From: Symsagittifera roscoffensis | Lineage: Eukaryota > Xenacoelomorpha > Acoela > Convolutidae | Length of the DNA: 64,000 bases | Reading direction: 5' to 3' | Assembly: GCF_963678635.1 (NCBI RefSeq) | Contig: NC_087068.1 | Location: 17,239,872-17,303,871 of the forward strand | Shown here: in pieces, positions 31,485 to 43,631 of the stretch | Position numbering within the stretch: position 1 is the stretch's first letter | How the letters are laid out: each line of letters begins with the position of its first letter | The notes under the pieces: generated by a model | The model's input: only the letters and a program-made list of their open reading frames with translations | Told to the model about the DNA's origin: nothing | The model's database searches: none | Program-made: the position numbers and the translations under genes

Positions 31485-33232
31485 GAAAAGGGTCAATCCA
31501 TCTCAAATAGATTTAATATAAAACTGTCACCAAAAACATAGTAAAATAGGATATTTGAGTCGTGTTTTTAATAACAATCACGTAGTCTGAGGATCCGAGA
31601 CCCAGCTATGTGGTTGTGTTCGCATGTAAACGGAAGCTGCTTAAAAGTCGTTTGACTGATGACCTGAAAATAGTAACTTTTTAGTTAGCCCTAAACAGAC
31701 CAGAAATTCAACTGGCTAGGTCGAGACGGTGAAAAAAGAGTAGAATTAAGGTAACTGACGTCGGCCAGTCGTCTATAGGTACTTCTTCTACGCTCCGTCA
31801 CTGTGTAGTATTTGGGCGAATAATACATAGACGTTTTCATGGCGCTCCTGGGTGGGCCTGTCAAAGGCATAAGACCATCATGACCAGCAAACGTTTCAGC
31901 GACGAACCTTCCGCTCCGGGCGTATGCCCGAGTTAAAGGCTTTAATTACCTTTGTTGTACTAGGGGGAAGGTGCCGACCCTCCGCCTAGTTTTATTTAGC
32001 TTTTTAACTTAGTTAAGACCGAATATTCCGGGGGCAATAGGGTTAGGTGGGAAGTCATGACCCCGCTGATCCCAAGGTCGTGGGACCACAAACTATTAAA
32101 CCGAAAGCGTAAAACCGAAAACCGAACTAATAAAGTATAATCACGAAAAAGTCAAAAACAAATTTATCTGAAAAGAAAAAAGTACAAAAAACAGTAAAAA
32201 TCCAAAAAAGACAATAAAAAACATAAAGTGACAGTTTATATGTTATTTCCGGACGAGATGCGATCTGACCTTCCTATTTGTTGTTGTTTCAGATTGATTT
32301 ATATCATTTCTGATAGAAAGATTGAGTGTTTTGGTAGCGGGTTAAGTACCCTCCCTTGAGTGTTATTTGAGTATTTAAGCACGTTAATGGTAATTTTGCC
32401 GGTGACCGGAGGGTAGAGTGGCAAGCTGACCGACGTGTTCCAGACTCAACAGGGGCATCAGGGAAACATCCACAACGATTGTTGGGTATCGTTGACACAA
32501 TTTTGGTATCGTTCGGATACTATTTCATTAAAACTTAAGTGGTGGGGGGCACAATTGGCGCGGTCCGATTGCACCCTCCATCGATTGCAAATTTCCGAGT
32601 TAAGGGTCTTAATTCGGGTATTTTGGTGCAATGGAGGGTATAGTAATAATAATTAACGACTACTAAAAGATTATTATCCTCACTATATATTACTTATCTC
32701 CTATTTAGACCCGAGAATCACCCCAATTTTGTCGAAAATTACTGATTTTCGACCAAACTGTCAAACCCCAAAAATTCAGATATCCGAGCTTTTCCGAACA
32801 GCAAAAAGCTTCTGTACAGTGAGCTACTACGTAGTTCGATCCCCCTAGATAAAGAAACCGCGCGGAAAAATACTTAATAGATATTGGCGAAAACAAAATT
32901 TTTTCGATCAAAAATTTTGCAACTTTCCGAATTTCGTCAATAGGTTTTGAGGATCGAGTTTTTGAGTTTTCAGAGTTAGAGCGACAAAATTTTTTGTGTA
33001 AGGAGTGCGCGAGCATAACGTGTTCGGTTGCTGGCGAAATTTTTGAGTTACTTTCCGAATAGCTCCGTTGATAGAGCTAGAGACTTAAAGATTGGAAAGG
33101 GAAGGAATCGGAGGGTCCAAATTTGATAGTTTTCGGCCAAATTTTTGTTTCAAAACCAATTTTGATCCGGTTTTTTGCAATATTCCAGTGTTGTACGGGT
33201 TTACTACGTTCGTTTCAATTATTTTTAGGCAG
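31485..33232 (+). repeat. LTR-like repeat of family 2, copy 2
   Basis: Direct repeat of 27,966-29,697 with roughly 93-95% identity by eye. It begins at GGGTCAATCC and loses similarity after ATTTTTAGGCA at 33,232. A gag-like region follows on the same strand at 34,871-36,350, so this copy is the better candidate for a 5' LTR; the LTR would then continue through the repeat blocks at 33,590-34,487. Confidence 0.6.
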
Positions 33233-33589
33233 TTTTACTGAGAATTGCGGGAAAAGTCTTTCAGAACCTGTATAGGTGGTGGAAAAAGGCCAATTTGACG
33301 AACGCGTTTTTGGCAATTTCTCAAATACTAGCCAAACGATCGGAAAAATTTTGATACCACGACTCGACGTTTTTGACCAATTTCTTGGGCCGCAACCGTT
33401 TTTGGGTTCATAATCTCAGGAAAGAAAATTTTTTTAGAATTTGTTGGCTCGGAGGGTCCAAATTTTAGGGAACCCTCCGAGCGGCAGAAAATTTTATAAG
33501 ATCACCTTTTTATCCTAATGGGAAGGTCGACCGAGTCGGCCAGCCTGGTTTTAAGTCAGTTAGACCGCATTCGGAGGCTTCACAGCGGT

Positions 33590-34010
33590 AGAATAGTCCG
33601 TTTTCTTGATTTTAGGGGAACCCTCCGAAGCAACCCTCCGGAGTCAGCTAAACCCTTTAGCAACCCTCCTTAGTCGAAATTTTCCACGAAACCCTCCGAA
33701 GAAGTTAAAACAACACCCACAGAGAATTTAGCCTGTTTTGACACTTTCTGAGACTGGTTGAAGACCCTCCTCAGTGAGATTTGAAAAATTTGGTATTTTG
33801 AAGAAACCCTCCGAAGTAACCCTCCGGAGCGTATTGACCCTCCTTAGTGAGTTTAGGGGACCCTCCAAAGTCACTTGGGGAACTAAGCTACCCTCCGAAG
33901 TAACCCTCCGGAGTAAGCTAAGTGTCTTAACAACCCTCCGAAGTAATCCTCCGGAGTGACTTAAGCCCTTTAACAACCCTCCTTATCGAAAACTTAGGGG
34001 CACCTTCCGG
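33590..34010. repeat. Degenerate CCCTCCGAAG / CCCTCCGGAG tandem array
   Basis: About a dozen copies of ACCCTCCGAAG or ACCCTCCGGAG, many in pairs (CCCTCCGAAGTAACCCTCCG), separated by 10-30 bp spacers. The CTCCGGAG form is self-complementary. It is the counterpart in position, not in sequence, of the GTCCCAAGAC arrays in family 1. Confidence 0.8.
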
Positions 34011-34194
34011 GGCAATTTGAGCAACTAAAATATTCATTTAGAGTCGGAATTAAAGGTCAACTAACAACGGGCGTGAATATTAGGTTTATAGCAGCCTATT
34101 TGACCCGGAAATGTGTGATCAACTTTGGATTCTAGATCGGGTTGATCAGAAGTACCCGAACAAATTTTTTTTCAGATTGTTGTTTTGGTAGTGT

Positions 34195-34487
34195 GGTTGC
34201 TTTGAGCTACTTAATAGGAAAGCTCGGGCAATCCGGGAACACATAAAAGAAGACCTCGGTAAGTGTATTAGGCAAATACACACTCACTTGAGAAGAAAAA
34301 ATGTTCCCTGCTCTCGTGCACTTGGGGCGGCCCGGGTGTGGGAGAGTTTTTTCATAGACTTTAGAAATTTTTGATCAGAGGTTGCCTTGAGCAACTTAGT
34401 AGAACAGCTCGGGCAATCACATGACACCTAAAAGAAGACCTCGGTGAGTTTATTAGGCAAATACACACTCACTTGAGAAGACAGTGT
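34195..34487. repeat. Direct repeat of about 110 bp, offset 186 bp
   Basis: 34,195-34,305 and 34,380-34,487 share GAAGACCTCGGT and GGCAAATACACACTCACTTG, with scattered differences. They lie inside the presumed family 2 LTR/leader. Confidence 0.75.
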
Positions 34488-34870
34488 GCTAGGCTTCGTT
34501 CTTTTGGAGCGTTCCAATTGAGGGAAGTCTTTTTCTTTAAGACTAAGTTTTAATTATCTGTTAGTGAAACCATCACTGCTCTTTTATAAAATATTGATCT
34601 TAAGCGAGGCAGTGATTTGATACGAGTGTGGCGGTAAATTTAATACTGAACGAAAGGTCGCTGTCACCTATAGGATATTTTTATCTGATTATCAATTGTG
34701 TTTTGTTTATTGACTACATCTTGTGAAAATTTTGTGATACTGCTATACTAGGTAATTAAATGGAGTGGGTAAAATCTAAACACTAAGTAGGCCCTCTGTG
34801 TAGCTTGAGCTGAATCACTTATCGTATCTTTACGAGATCGAAGGTATATTTTTGATACTAGAGGACTCGA

Positions 34871-36350
34871 GTGAGTAGACTTGAGAAAATTTTTTCGAAT
34901 TTATTTTTGAAAGTTGTGCATTGCCGTAGTATGCAGCGCAGAGACTCGTTAGGGACAACAACTAAGATTCCCAGGCTGAGTACAGTGACTACACAAAAGT
35001 TCAAAACACGGCGTAGCCAATCCACGATTAGCAGCATTTCCGAAGTTTTTGCTGACGAAGCAACGACTAAAGGTCAAGCTGGTCTTTCAGTGAGCGGAAT
35101 GAAACTGAGAAGCGAGAAGAACTTCGATGGCAATCAAGGGCGAAATGGTGAGAGCGGACAGGCGAGCGAGACGCTTACGGACCCTTCGAGGAAGGGGAGC
35201 AAACGCTGATCCGACCCGACTACCACCATCACGCGGACCTGGAAGAGCCAGGCGAGGACTTTGAACGGGAGGAAGTTGAAAGAACGGAGGAGGCCTCGGA
35301 GCGTTCCGAGGTCGAACCGCGAGAAGAACTGTTGTTCAGGGGAATGTCCAAATCAGACACTAAGAGTAACAAGTGGAGAAAAGAACAATCATCTTTAGTC
35401 AAGCAGAGCAAGAATGCGATGATGTCAAGTATAAGCCCAAGGGAGGAATAAACGAGTTCGAAAGCCAAGAAAACCTGGAAGTCTTTGTATGATGAGCGCA
35501 TGGCGTCACTCCAAATTGAGGATTTATCTTCCAGTTATGACCATCCAGGGATAGCTCATTCGGGTGTGGACTTCACGCCGTGCCCAAGGAATGATAAGAG
35601 CAAGAAAGCGTTGTCCAACTCGCCGACCAGGCCGATGTCTGATGGGATAACCGTAGGAGTATCCTCGAGGTTCGACAAGTTGATGATGTCGATGGGCACG
35701 CAGAAGGGCGGCGCGTCATCAAGTTCCAGGCTACAACCCAGTTGACCTCATCTTCTCTGGGTCTCACCCCGGTATCGGGGGCGGCTGGCGATATAAGTGA
35801 CATGTTTGCTGGCGTAATGACAGGTCTTGAAGAGCTGCAACGGGACATGACCAGGAGAATAGATCGAGTCGAAAAGAGAGCTCACCAGGGTCAGGAGAAA
35901 ATTCGAGATGAGCTAACAAACCTGAGGTCACAGGCGAGAGTCGATCAGGCTCAATTGATTCGCAACACCGATCAATGCCTGGCGGAGAGCTAGGCTCAAG
36001 CAACCAAGGAGTCAGAGGAAAGAGAGGTTAGGATGACAAGAGAGATCGACCGATTATTGAACGATCACGACAATACCTATGCTCATACGATGACTAGCCT
36101 GGATGCCAAATCTGACCTGATGATGCGGAAGCTTGACGAGATATTAAACGGGAGTAATCGGGAGGAGAGTTCCGCACCAAGGGAGCGCTCACGCCAGGCA
36201 AATGATGGAGAAGGAGCACGCCCACCTATGCCGGGGCCCAGCCAAGTTCGAGAACGAAGTACGAATCTAAACATAGGGAGCGGCCCAGGGCAGCCCCATC
36301 GAGGCCAGATTGGACAAACCCGGTCCCGCCGGAAGCGGATGCCACCCTAG
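34871..36350 (+). pseudogene. gag: Degraded Gag-like region of family 2
   Basis: Several plus-strand frames (34,871-35,209; 35,485-35,745; 35,742-35,993; 36,033-36,350) with the same character as family 1 Gag: a basic Ser/Thr-rich start, then charged heptad-like helices and a SLDAKSDLMMRKLDEIL segment that resembles the coiled-coil part of family 1 Gag (AIQAKLDAILRNST). It is followed by a Pro/Arg-rich tail and then by satellite DNA, with no pol. The region is a fossil and looks broken in several places. Confidence 0.55.
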
Positions 36351-36422
36351 AGACACGATTGCCCACTGTGCCACAAGTCAGATCAGTTCCAGATCTGACT
36401 ACAGTCTCGCAGGACACAACAA

Positions 36423-38343
36423 TGTGAAATCAACTACCCGGCAACGAGAATGCGATACATTGATTGGGAATGCCGTTGTACTAAGAATATGTTTGCCCCG
36501 ACGATATGTGATGACCTGATGTTATGAAGTCAGACCTGGTGTTATGAAATCAACTACCTGGCAACGAGAATGCGATACATTGATTGGGAATGCCGTTGTA
36601 CTAAGAATGTGTTTGCCCCAACGATATGTGATGACCTGATGTTATGAAATCAGACCTGGTATTATGAAATCAACTACGCAGCAACGAGAATGCGATACAT
36701 TGATTGGGAATGCCGTTGTACTAAGAATATGTTTGCCCCAACGATATGTGATGACCTGATGTTATGAAATCAGACCTCGTATTATGAAATCAACTACCTG
36801 GCAACGAGAATGCGATACATTGATTGAGAATGTCGTTGTACTAAGAATGTGTTTGCTCCAACGATATGTGATGTCCTGATGTTATGAAATCAGAACTGGT
36901 GTTATGAAAACAACGACCCGGCAACGAGAATGCGATACATTGATTGGGAAGGATGTTGTACTAAGACTGTGTTTGCCCCAACGATATGTGATGACCTGAT
37001 GTTATGAAATCAGACCTGGTGTTATGAAATCAACTACCCGGCAACGAGAATGCGATACATCGATTGTGAATGCAGTTGTACTAAAAATCTGTTTGCCCCA
37101 AAGAAATGTGATGACCTGATGTTATGAAATCAGACCTGGTGTTACGAAATCAACTACCCGGCAACGAGAATGCGATATATTAATTGGGAAGGCTGTTGTA
37201 CTAAGAATGTGTTTGCTCCAACGATATGTGATGTCCTGATGTTATGAAATCAGAACTGGTGTTATGAAAACAACGACCCGGCAACGAGAATGCGATACAT
37301 TGATTGGGAAGGATGTTGTACTAAGACTGTGTTTGCCCCAACGATATGTGATGACCTGATGTTATGAAATCAGACCTGGTGTTATGAAATCAACTACCCG
37401 GCAACGAGAATGCGATACATCGATTGTGAATGCAGTTGTACTAAAAATCTGTTTGCCCCAACGAAATGTGATGACCTGATGTTATGAAATCAGACCTGGT
37501 GTTACGAAATCAACTACCCGGCAACGAGAATGCGATATATTAATTGGGAAGGCTGTTGTACTAAGAATGTGTTTGCCCCAACGATATGTGATGACCTGAT
37601 GTTATGAAATCAGACCTGGTGTTACGAAATCAACTACCCGGCAACGAGAATGCGATATATTAATTGGGAAGGCTGTTGTACTAAGAATGTGTTTGCTCCA
37701 ACGATATGTGATGTCCTGATGTTATGAAATCAGAACTGGTGTTATGAAAACAACGACCCGGCAACGAGAATGCGATACATTGATTGGGAAGGATGTTGTA
37801 CTAAGACTGTGTTTGCCCCAACGATATGTGATGACCTGATGTTATGAAATCAGACCTGGTGTTATGAAATCAACTACCCGGCAACGAGAATGCGATACAT
37901 CGATTGTGAATGCAGTTGTACTAAAAATCTGTTTGCCCCAACGAAATGTGATGACCTGATGTTATGAAATCAGACCTGGTGTTACGAAATCAACTACCCG
38001 GCAACGAGAATGCGATATATTAATTGGGAAGGCTGTTGTACTAAGAATGTGTTTGCCCCAACGATATGTGATGACCTGATGTTATGAAATCAGACCTGGT
38101 ATTATGAAATCAACTACGCAGCAACGAGAATGCGATACATTGATTGGGAATGCCGTTGTACTAAGAATATGTTTGCCCCAACGATATGTGATGACCTGAT
38201 GTTATGAAATCAGACCTCGTATTATGAAATCAACTACCTGGCAACGAGAATGCGATACATTGATTGAGAATGTCGTTGTACTAAGAATGTGTTTGCTCCA
38301 ACGATATGTGATGTCCTGATGTTATGAAATCAGAACTGGTGTT
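36423..38343. repeat. 120-bp satellite with higher-order structure
   Basis: Sixteen head-to-tail units of exactly 120 bp; each contains CAACGAGAATGCGATA and TGTGATGACCTGATGTTATG. Units are not random: unit types recur in order, and units 3-4 (36,661-36,900) come back almost unchanged as units 15-16 (38,101-38,340), a shift of 1,440 bp or 12 units. A two-step origin is hinted at by the half-unit similarity between GTTATGAAATCAGACC and GTTATGAAATCAACTACC. The array runs into the assembly gap, so its true length is unknown. Confidence 0.95.
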
Positions 38344-38543
38344 NNNNNNNNNNNNNNNNNNNNNNNNNNNNNNNNNNNNNNNNNNNNNNNNNNNNNNNNN
38401 NNNNNNNNNNNNNNNNNNNNNNNNNNNNNNNNNNNNNNNNNNNNNNNNNNNNNNNNNNNNNNNNNNNNNNNNNNNNNNNNNNNNNNNNNNNNNNNNNNNN
38501 NNNNNNNNNNNNNNNNNNNNNNNNNNNNNNNNNNNNNNNNNNN
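38344..38543. other. Assembly gap (200 N)
   Basis: Exactly 200 unknown bases, a placeholder size. It begins in the middle of a satellite unit and ends in unrelated AT-rich sequence, so an unknown number of units is missing. Confidence 0.98.
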
Positions 38544-39569
38544 AATGCATTAAAGAACTTGACCGAAAACCACATCAACTAGTTTTTAGTGAGAAGCAAA
38601 GTTTGCTTGGCTTTTTCATTTTAAAAAAATTAGGAGCTATATTGTTGTTCCGACTTTCGATACGAAAGTAACGGAATATTTGTGCTCGGAGTGGGTTTTT
38701 TTTTCTTCAGACAAATTTCGACTTTTTATCTAGCCTTTTTTGACGGAAGTTTTTTTTATATCATTCGAAAGGTATTGTTGTCCTGAGCTCAAATTTGAAA
38801 AGATATTTCACCTGTGATCATTTTTCGTAAAGTTATGGGGGTTTAAAGATTGCCATTTTGGCCAATTTGGGACAATTAACGCGCGATATATTTCGCGCTA
38901 TTAACGCGTAAGCGGAGAGTTAATCCGTCTTAAAATCGTTCCAAATTGGTTAAAAGAAGCTTATTTGCCATAATTGATTGGTTACAAGGAGCTAAATCTA
39001 TCTTTTTGTACTTTAAATGGCGTGTGGGGGGATGATTTTCATAAAAAATTTCAAATTAAAATTTTTTTTTTAAAATTTTTATTACATTTAATTTTTTAAT
39101 GTTATTACTGCTCCATAAAACCTTAAAAGGTAGTCGGAACATTCAGGGCTTCGCCCTGATACGAGCAGTCTTGTTATGTTTTGGACTTAAATATTTAAAA
39201 GTATTCTTCCTTATTTTGGTCCACAATTCTGTTACTTACTGTTGAATCGATGCGGTCATAGCCGGAATTGGGTACATTTTATATTCAGTTCATAAAATTG
39301 GCAGGAATAGCTCGTTCAATAATGTTTAAGGCCAAACTAGCGTTATGAGATATACTCTTAATTGGTGGAAATTTTTGTCAGTATCTTTTGAAAAGTTTGG
39401 AATACAATTATTCAAAAAATATATAAGTTGCGCCTAACATTATGTTCCAAAAATTTATAGTGCTATTTGTCAGCTTATTGTCTTCAATTATTTCAGAAGA
39501 GAGACCATTGTCTTGAATTATTCTTTGCTTAAAAAACACGCAAAACCATCTTGAAAGTCCTTATAAACA
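38544..39569. other. AT-rich sequence after the satellite; nested hairpin at 39,107-39,169
   Basis: No gene seen. A 63-bp nested structure has an outer stem ACTGCTC/GAGCAGT (39,107-39,113 with 39,163-39,169) and an inner stem TCAGGGC/GCCCTGA (39,143-39,159). It is too short and lacks the loops for a nuclear tRNA. A stretch near 38,880-38,920 repeats GCGCGATATATTTCGCGC. Confidence 0.45.
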
Positions 39570-42500
39570 TATTTATGAAAAAACTAGGTGGAAGCATAGA
39601 GTCTAGATAACGTTTGTAGCGGTTAAAGAATCACAAACTCAACGATCCAAATGTCCATTTTGATTAAAATTTCGTTGAGTTTTCTTAAGAATTGATGTAG
39701 ATGAGCTCTGATTAATAACGCCTGGAATGCATTTTGTTGTTTCGAAGCTTACATACTTGAGCAAAATGGATTGTTTATGGCGGCAAGCAAATTCCTGAAA
39801 TCGGCATCCTAAAACGAAATTCAACCGACCTTAATTGGTTTCCAGGCAGCTTGCCATCGGGCTCAATTTGAAAACTCTTTTAAGGCCACCAAACCAAAGT
39901 GTTTTATTGTTTCCTATAAAAAATGGCTGGTAGTAGAACAGTTTAGTGGAAAGTAGATTCGACGAACCTTGCTCACCTTTCACAAAAAATTGGTTTGCAT
40001 TTTAAAGGTTTTATTTTTTTTTCGAAAAGTTATAGAGGTATCTTTTTGAAATAATAATATAGCCAACCGATTGATCCGTTGGTGATCAAAAAAGTATAAC
40101 TGTTTTTAATAAGCATGTATCCTGCAATCCTTGTTTTTTGTAAGCCTAACATCTTGATTTATGAAATCTGGGTAAATTCCAATTGGGACTACTCCTGTAC
40201 TTTGGTAGATATATAATATGTACTTTGACATTTCCAGATCGATTAATACTATTGTATTTTTCTTAAGAAAGGATGTTTATGCGCAACTCTCAAATTGCTT
40301 CTCGTTGTTATGAGGCTTAAATGTCTGTGTGTTTTGAGCTGATTATGGTAGCTTCCTTTGTTTTGTGTCCTAGTGAACGTGAAACGGTTTTATTTGGAGC
40401 TAAAACAAATCATCATATCGTTCAATTTGAAAAACAAAGTTTCATGGCCACCAATGTTTCGTTGTTGGCTGTAAAAGTTTGGCAGGTAAAAAATCGACAA
40501 AAAACTTATTAGAAATTAGCTTCGACAAATTTTGCTTCTAGGTTTTAATACATCAGTATCAAATCAAAGTTTTTTAGTTTGAAGAGTGAGTTTTTAGAGA
40601 ACAAAATTATAGCCAACCATTTGATCCGTTGGTGTCCATTTATTTGTTTTCAGCTATCATGTATCCTGCTAGTCTTGATTTTTTGTGTCTAACAATAAGT
40701 TTTTTGAAATTGGTAAGCGCTCGAAACATTACTATTTCTATAATATCGTTATTTTAAAATGTTTGAGATCTTTAGCGTTAAAAAAGTTAGGCAACGGTTC
40801 ACATGTATAAAAGCATATATGGTAAATTAAATATGTTATGTTTTTTTTACAATATTTTACAACAATTCTTGAAAAATGTTAAACTAAATTTTGTTGCAAT
40901 TAAACATTCGCTACTAGTTGAAACTTTATTCAACCTCAATGGCTAGTACAAGATGTCAAGGTGCAAAACAATTTTGACACAAAGAACCGAAATTTAATTT
41001 CAAACAGCAAAAACTGTAAAGTGTGGTGACAAATTGGAGCACCCTAAATACCATAAGCTAAGTGAAGGATTGGGTCTCAATGGTATAGACCTAAGCAATT
41101 GCTTAAAAATAAGCAACAAGATTATTGCGGTGGGCCAGGAATTTTGTACCAGACAAATTTTGAGTCACTGATCAAAAATAGGACGTCTTTGATTTGAACA
41201 CGATGGTTTCAGTCAGGATTTCAATTATGATAAAATTTCTTATCAAATGCAAGCTAGCAAGGAGAATCACATAAGGGTGAAACCTTTGCAGTATCCACTC
41301 GACTGGACACAGATAATTCAAAAAGTTTTTGTTTCCTGTGTTAATTACAGCAAAAAAAAACTCCGAGATTCATATTGACAACTTGTACTGACAATTGAGG
41401 TTGGTTAAAATTTCACCTAGTAGCGAAAAACAAATTGCAACAAATTTTTGTTAAGTAAAATTATTGCAAATTATTATTCAAGTAAAATCAGTGCAAAATT
41501 ATGTATATATTTATTGAACTTGTCCAGTATTCTGAAATAACGATATTGCAGAATTAGTACGGTTTTTAATGTTTTCAAATTTTCAAAAAAGTTGTTGTCA
41601 GGCACTCAAAAAGCAAGTCTAGCAGGATACATGATAGCTGAAAAAAGAAAAGTTGGACATCAATAACTTTGTTGGCTATAACTTTGATCTCTAAAACTTC
41701 ACTCATGAAAGTTTCAAGAAATTTTGATTGAAATGTGATGTATTAAAAAATGCCAGCCAGTTTTGTCGAAAGTAATATCTGTTAACTTTTTGTCGACTTC
41801 TTACCCGCAAAAATTTTATAGTCAACAACGAAACATGTTGCGTCGATTGCGATGAAAAAATTTTTTCTGAACTAAATGATTAATTATTTTTGCTCCAAAT
41901 AAAGGCGGTTCATATTACTTCCAGGACACAAAACAATGGAAGCTACCATGAAATGCTCAAAACGCGCAGACATGTAAGCTTCATAACAACGAGAAGCAAT
42001 TTGAGAAAAGCACATCAGCATCATTTCTTAAGAAAAATACAACAGCTTTTATCGGACTGGAAATGTCAAAGTACATGTCACGTATATACCAAAGCACAGA
42101 ATTATTGCGAACTTGAACTTACACAAATTTCATAACGCAAAACATTAGACTTACAAAAAAGAAGGCTTGCAGGATACATGCTTACTAAAAAACAATTATA
42201 TTTTTTTGATCACCAACGGATCAATACATTTATTTTAAAAATATACTTCTTTATGTTTTCGAAAAAATTAAAAATTTTAAATGCCAACTGAAATTTTAAA
42301 TGTATTGTAAAGAGCGAGCAAGGTTCGTCAAATCTACTTTCCGCCAAACTGTTTGCCAACCTACTACCCGCAAATTTTTGTAGCCTCTAATAAAACACTT
42401 TGTGTTGGTGGCCTTAAACGAGGATTTCAAAATGACCTAGATGGTAAGCTGCCTAGAAACCAATCAAAGCCGGTTGAAGTTTAAATTAGGACTCCGACTT

Positions 42501-42727
42501 CGGGAATTTGCATGCCGTGAATAATTCAATTTGCTCAAGCATGCTAGTCTCAAAACAACAAAATGCATTTCAAGTGAACGTTGTCCATCAAAGTGCATCT
42601 ACATTAATTCTTAATAAAACTAAAAGAAGTGTTAGTCAAAATAGAAATTTGGGTTTTTGATTTTTTGTTTCTTTAACCGCTACGAAGGTTATCTAGACTT
42701 TGTGCTTCCATCACGTTTTTTCATGAA
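39570..42727. repeat. Imperfect palindrome of 3.2 kb (foldback-like)
   Basis: The left arm (39,570-40,975) and right arm (41,378-42,727) are inverted copies, with about 400 bp of unrelated spacer. Matching landmarks: GTCTAGATAAC and GCGGTTAAAGA (39,600 against 42,700), CGACGAACCTTGCTC (39,960 against 42,320), TGGTAGCTTCC (40,345 against 41,945), AGCTATCATGTATCCTGCTA (40,656 against 41,625), and TTCGCTACTAG near the centre. Each arm contains two related modules, each with a CATGTATCCTGC motif. Identity is perhaps 75-80% with many indels. No transposase frame was found. It could be a foldback transposon or a very old inverted duplication. Confidence 0.8.
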
Positions 42728-43261
42728 AATTTATTGGAAATGCGTCTATCTGATCAGACTGAATTCAACATTTTTTGCTGGGGTTATGAATCTTGCTTAA
42801 CATCCAAAGAGACAATCCGAATAATCTGAAAGTGAATAATGTGATCAAATTTGGAAAAAGATCAGTAACATATTTGTTTCCTCGAGCATTTATTTGAAAT
42901 TTTAAAAAAATTTTCTTTAACAAAATTGATTTTAATACTTATTATTTTACCCTCTTAAATTTTACCCAAACTCCTTTTAAATCAAATAAACCTGACACTG
43001 CCTTATTCTCGCTACATGCCTATTCATCAAGCAATGTGTTTTACCTAGATTGGGTGTAGAAAAAAATAGGAAAATTTTTTTGTGAAAGCGATTGTGATAA
43101 TATAAAACAAAACACTGTTTTACAATGTTTAGTAATAGGGCAGTACAATCGAGTAATTATGGAGAGTTGAAAAATTTGTTGAGCCAGTCATAAAACAAAA
43201 ACAATTTATTGAAAAACTCTTATGGTTTTATTATCTGAAAACAATTTCATATGGTGTCAAT
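42728..43261. other. AT-rich sequence, nothing identified
   Basis: No frames longer than about 40 codons with coding character, no repeats shared with other parts of the window. Confidence 0.5.
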
Positions 43262-43372
43262 CGAATACTTGCATCAAGAATAAGACTGTCATACCTCAAG
43301 GTCCAGAATCCGAATGGATCAACAAACTGATATTCTAACACGTAACGAGATAAAACAACTAGTTCGAACCAA

Positions 43373-43416
43373 TGTTAATTCTTGGTCTGACTGATTATTC
43401 GGTCGCTGTTCGAGAG
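43373..43416 (-). repeat. Partial LTR of family 3 next to gag
   Basis: 44 bp matching the left end of the family 3 LTR (TGTTAATTCTTGGTCTGAC). Its leader (43,262-43,372) also matches that of the other copies. It shows a further, diverged copy extending to the left. Confidence 0.75.
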
Positions 43417-43631
43417 GTCACCGTTACTCCTTTCTCTCGCGCGTTGATTACGTGGTTCTCCCAACCAACTCTTTTCTCTTGGTTTCTGACTTCTCTGTTG
43501 TTCCTTTGTGCCTCGGTTTCTCCCGTGATTTCAAGCTCGTACACTGGTTCTGGAGTTTCGACTAATGCTGGTCGGGCTCTTACTAAATTTTGTACTTCCA
43601 TCCCATCTTTCGCAAATTTAGCCATTTCCAT
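43395..43631 (-). pseudogene. gag: Gag start of family 3, third copy
   Basis: 78 codons nearly identical to the N-terminal part of the gag at 51,509-52,126 (shared EMAKFAKDGMEVQNLVRARP). It ends next to the partial LTR at 43,373-43,416. Fossil. Confidence 0.75.

Larger units (their letters stand above)
33233..34870 (+). other. Putative rest of family 2 LTR and leader
   Basis: No reading frames of note. It includes two repeat blocks (33,590-34,010 and 34,195-34,487) in the same relative place as the tandem arrays in the family 1 LTRs, between conserved core and gag. It ends in a TA-rich stretch before the gag-like region. The LTR end and primer site could not be located. Confidence 0.4.

Noticed and set aside
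36423-38343. CRISPR-like regular repeats, and a 40-codon periodic protein since 120 is a multiple of three
   Set aside because: Units are contiguous with no unique spacers and the genome is eukaryotic. No frame stays open through the array, so it is a plain satellite.
38281-38671. Open frames through the gap
   Set aside because: They consist mainly of unknown bases and cannot be evaluated.
39107-39169. tRNA gene
   Set aside because: The outer stem is 7 bp, but the total is only 63 bp, the inner loop has 3 bases and there is no anticodon arm.
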